A stretch of 33,091 nt of DNA from Streptomyces sp. Isolate_45. GTDB taxonomy: Bacteria; Actinomycetota; Actinomycetes; Streptomycetales; Streptomycetaceae. Under the pieces are notes generated by a model. That model worked only from the letters and a program-made list of their open reading frames with translations, did no database searches and was not told where the DNA came from. The DNA lies in the NCBI RefSeq assembly GCF_024721315.2, contig NZ_JANFAK020000098.1:1-33091 (forward strand), in the 5' to 3' direction. Position numbers and translations under genes: made by a program. Shown here piece after piece: positions 31,465-33,091 of this stretch. Position 1 is the first letter of the stretch. The number at the start of each line of letters is the position of its first letter.

Positions 31465-31573
31465 GGCGGTGTGGTGCGCGGGTGTCGGCGCCCACTCGCG
31501 GCGCTCCACTTGCGGCGTTCCGGAACATGCGGCAGACAGGAGAAGACAAACCGGGGCGAACAGGGAGATCAGC

Positions 31574-33091
31574 GTGAAAGACGTGAATGACGTGCCCGCA
31601 CCGATGACACCCCGTCAGACGTCGCGCCGTCACGTACCGACCTGCACAACCCTCTTCGCCCTCGTCGGACTCCTCGCCGCAGGTTGCACGGGCTCGCCGC
31701 CCGAGGTGACGAAGGGTCCGGCCGCCGAGACCAAGGAGGTCCAGCTCCAGCCCGTCGGCGCCGCCGGCTCCGCCCCGTTCACGGCCTCCTTCGCCACCCG
31801 GGAGTCGGCCCCGGTGCAGCCCCCGCTGCCGAACCGCAGCGGCCGGGGCATCCGTACGATCGGCGCGGCCACCCCCGGCCTCTACGGCGGCACCCAACGG
31901 TTCGGCAGCTGCGACGTGGAACGGCAGGTCGGCTTCCTCGTCGCCGACGAGGCCAGGGGCCGCGCCTTCGCCTCCGTCTCCGGGGTCGAACAGGCCAAGC
32001 TCCCCGAGTTCCTGCGCGGGCTCACCCCGGTGGTGCTCCGCGCCGACACCCGGGTCACCAGCCACGGCTACAAGGACGGCCACCCCGAGGACTTCCAGGC
32101 CGTTCTCCAGGCCGGCACCGCCGTCCTCGTCGACGAACACGGCATGCCGCGGGTCCGCTGCGGCTGCGGCAACCCGCTCGTCGCGCCGCGCTCCGCGAAC
32201 GGCAGCCCGGTGATCAAGGGTGACCCCTGGCAGGGCTACCAGGCCAACCAGGTCGTCGTCGTCGAGCCGAGCGCCCGGCCCCTGGACAACCTGCTCATCG
32301 TCAACATGGCCGACAACACCTGGATCGAGCGCAGGACCGGGGACGACGGCGCCCAGGACAAGACACCGCGGGTGCTGCCGCCCTACGACCCGGCCGACGG
32401 CATCCCCGACGGGCCGGCCAACCCGCCCGGGGGTGCCGCCGACCCCTGCACCGCGGCCGATCCCCACAGCCTGGAGCGGACCAAGCCGCCGGTGTCCCCG
32501 ACGGCGCCGCCCGCCGGACCCCCTTCGGACCTCCCCGGAGGCCTGGCGGGGGACACGCCGTCCGACCTGACCGGCGGCGCCGCGGGGAGCCTGCCGTCGG
32601 ACCCGGCCGGGGCCGTTCCCGGAGCTCCCGGGGCTCCCGGGGAGGTGGCGGCAGGCCCGTCCGCCGGTACGCCGCAGGCCGCGCCCGAATCCTTCGCGGA
32701 CGACCTCACCGGCGGCCCGAACGCCGGCCTCACCGACGATTTCACCGCGGACCTCGACGCGGACTTCTACGCCGACCTCTACGGGGACCCCGGTGCCGGT
32801 ACCACCGGCCCCGGTACCGGCACCGACCTCGGCGATGACCTGTCCGGCGACCTGTCCGGCGGCGCGCCCCTCGACCTGCCGATGGACACCTCGCCGGGCG
32901 CCACCTCCGGTGCCCCCGTTGCCCCCGACGCGCTCGCCGACGGGACTTCCGGGGTCCCGGGCACCGCCCCGGACGGCGTTCCCGGTGAAGGGGCGGCCGG
33001 TGTGCCCGCCGGCCCGTCGGCCGACCTGCCCCTGGCGGGCCCGCAGTCGCAGCTGCCGGGCGCCGCCGCCCCGTGCCCGCCGGCAGCGGAC
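31574..33091 (+). CDS. DUF6777-like lipoprotein, 3' end outside the window
   Basis: At least 506 residues; no stop before the window end. GTG 31574 has GGGAG 6 nt upstream. The N-terminus is a lipoprotein signal (RRHVPTCTTLFALVGLLAAG with Cys38 in LLAAGC). Residues 50-260 form the conserved domain: APFTASFATRESAPVQ, GLYGGTQRFGSCDVERQVGF, VRCGCGNPLVAP and NNTWIE-like endings, as in streptomycete DUF6777 proteins. Cysteines in FGSCD and RCGCG may form disulfides. From 280 on it is Pro/Gly/Asp-rich low complexity (DDLTGG, DLSGDLSGG). Surface anchored, role unknown. Divergent from the YndJ-like gene; the intergenic region also holds the palindrome GTTCCGGAAC (31517-31526). Confidence 0.85.
   Translation, partial: MKDVNDVPAPMTPRQTSRRHVPTCTTLFALVGLLAAGCTGSPPEVTKGPAAETKEVQLQPVGAAGSAPFTASFATRESAPVQPPLPNRSGRGIRTIGAATPGLYGGTQRFGSCDVERQVGFLVADEARGRAFASVSGVEQAKLPEFLRGLTPVVLRADTRVTSHGYKDGHPEDFQAVLQAGTAVLVDEHGMPRVRCGCGNPLVAPRSANGSPVIKGDPWQGYQANQVVVVEPSARPLDNLLIVNMADNTWIERRTGDDGAQDKTPRVLPPYDPADGIPDGPANPPGGAADPCTAADPHSLERTKPPVSPTAPPAGPPSDLPGGLAGDTPSDLTGGAAGSLPSDPAGAVPGAPGAPGEVAAGPSAGTPQAAPESFADDLTGGPNAGLTDDFTADLDADFYADLYGDPGAGTTGPGTGTDLGDDLSGDLSGGAPLDLPMDTSPGATSGAPVAPDALADGTSGVPGTAPDGVPGEGAAGVPAGPSADLPLAGPQSQLPGAAAPCPPAAD

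Noticed and set aside
31439..32467. 342-codon minus-strand frame opposite the lipoprotein gene
   Set aside because: The plus strand has a ribosome-binding site, lipobox and conserved domain; the minus frame has none.

Overview
The window is a piece of a Streptomyces (or very close actinomycete) chromosome. The support is very high GC with strong third-position bias, frequent GTG starts, 4-bp ATGA/GTGA gene overlaps, and typical streptomycete families: a group 1h high-affinity [NiFe]-hydrogenase, an Rpf-LysM-M23 cell-wall enzyme and a DUF6777-type lipoprotein.

Region 1 (16-5430, minus strand) is the core of an aerobic hydrogen-scavenging locus, transcribed hypX, hhyS, hhyL, NifU-like gene. 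HypX would supply the CO ligand of the active site under aerobic conditions, HhyS and HhyL form the enzyme, and the NifU-like protein is probably an assembly factor. Region 2 (5697-8034, plus) holds a small membrane protein and an oleate hydratase.

Region 3 (about 8147-20288) looks like a 12.1-kb integrated island. It is flanked by two diverged, colinear copies of the promoter, leader and first codons of panD. The left copy ends after ten codons; the right copy runs into intact panD. Copies of a GTCAGC motif lie just inside both ends. The island also carries a truncated tyrosine-recombinase tail, a small excisionase-like HTH protein and several gene fragments, as expected of a decayed integrative element that inserted into the 5' end of panD. 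Its cargo is one tight eight-gene minus-strand operon (17565 down to 9065): a small Bell-like candidate effector, a STAND-type NTPase with helical repeats, an SPFH-like protein, a PP2C phosphatase, a Ser/Thr kinase, a von Willebrand A protein, a small unknown protein, and a membrane protein with two RanBP2-type zinc fingers. The extreme C-terminus of the effector and the N-terminal region of the NTPase carry the same 14-residue pattern. That is the arrangement of bacterial amyloid-signalling (NLR plus effector) cell-death modules. I regard this operon as the most likely undescribed system here: a receptor-effector pair joined to a TerY-P-like kinase, phosphatase and vWA circuit. A second, divergent kinase lies upstream of it.

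Region 4 (20277-24862) contains panD, a small GNAT protein and an Asp/Glu-racemase-like protein in one operon, then a proline-rich peptide, the Rpf-LysM-M23 protein, and an EamA-type transporter whose frame runs antisense into the Rpf gene. Region 5 (25001-28514) contains a zinc-knuckle SDR protein lacking the catalytic tyrosine, a degenerate HD-like protein, a 56-residue peptide of unknown role followed by a strong hairpin, and an NAD-dependent epimerase-like protein. Region 6 (28500-33091) contains a minus-strand operon (YndJ-like, DUF1990, lipase-maturation-factor-like) whose promoter is bracketed by two TTGAACNNGTTCAA palindromes, and a divergent lipoprotein gene cut off by the window end.

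All functions come from reading motifs and family resemblance by eye; no database search was run.
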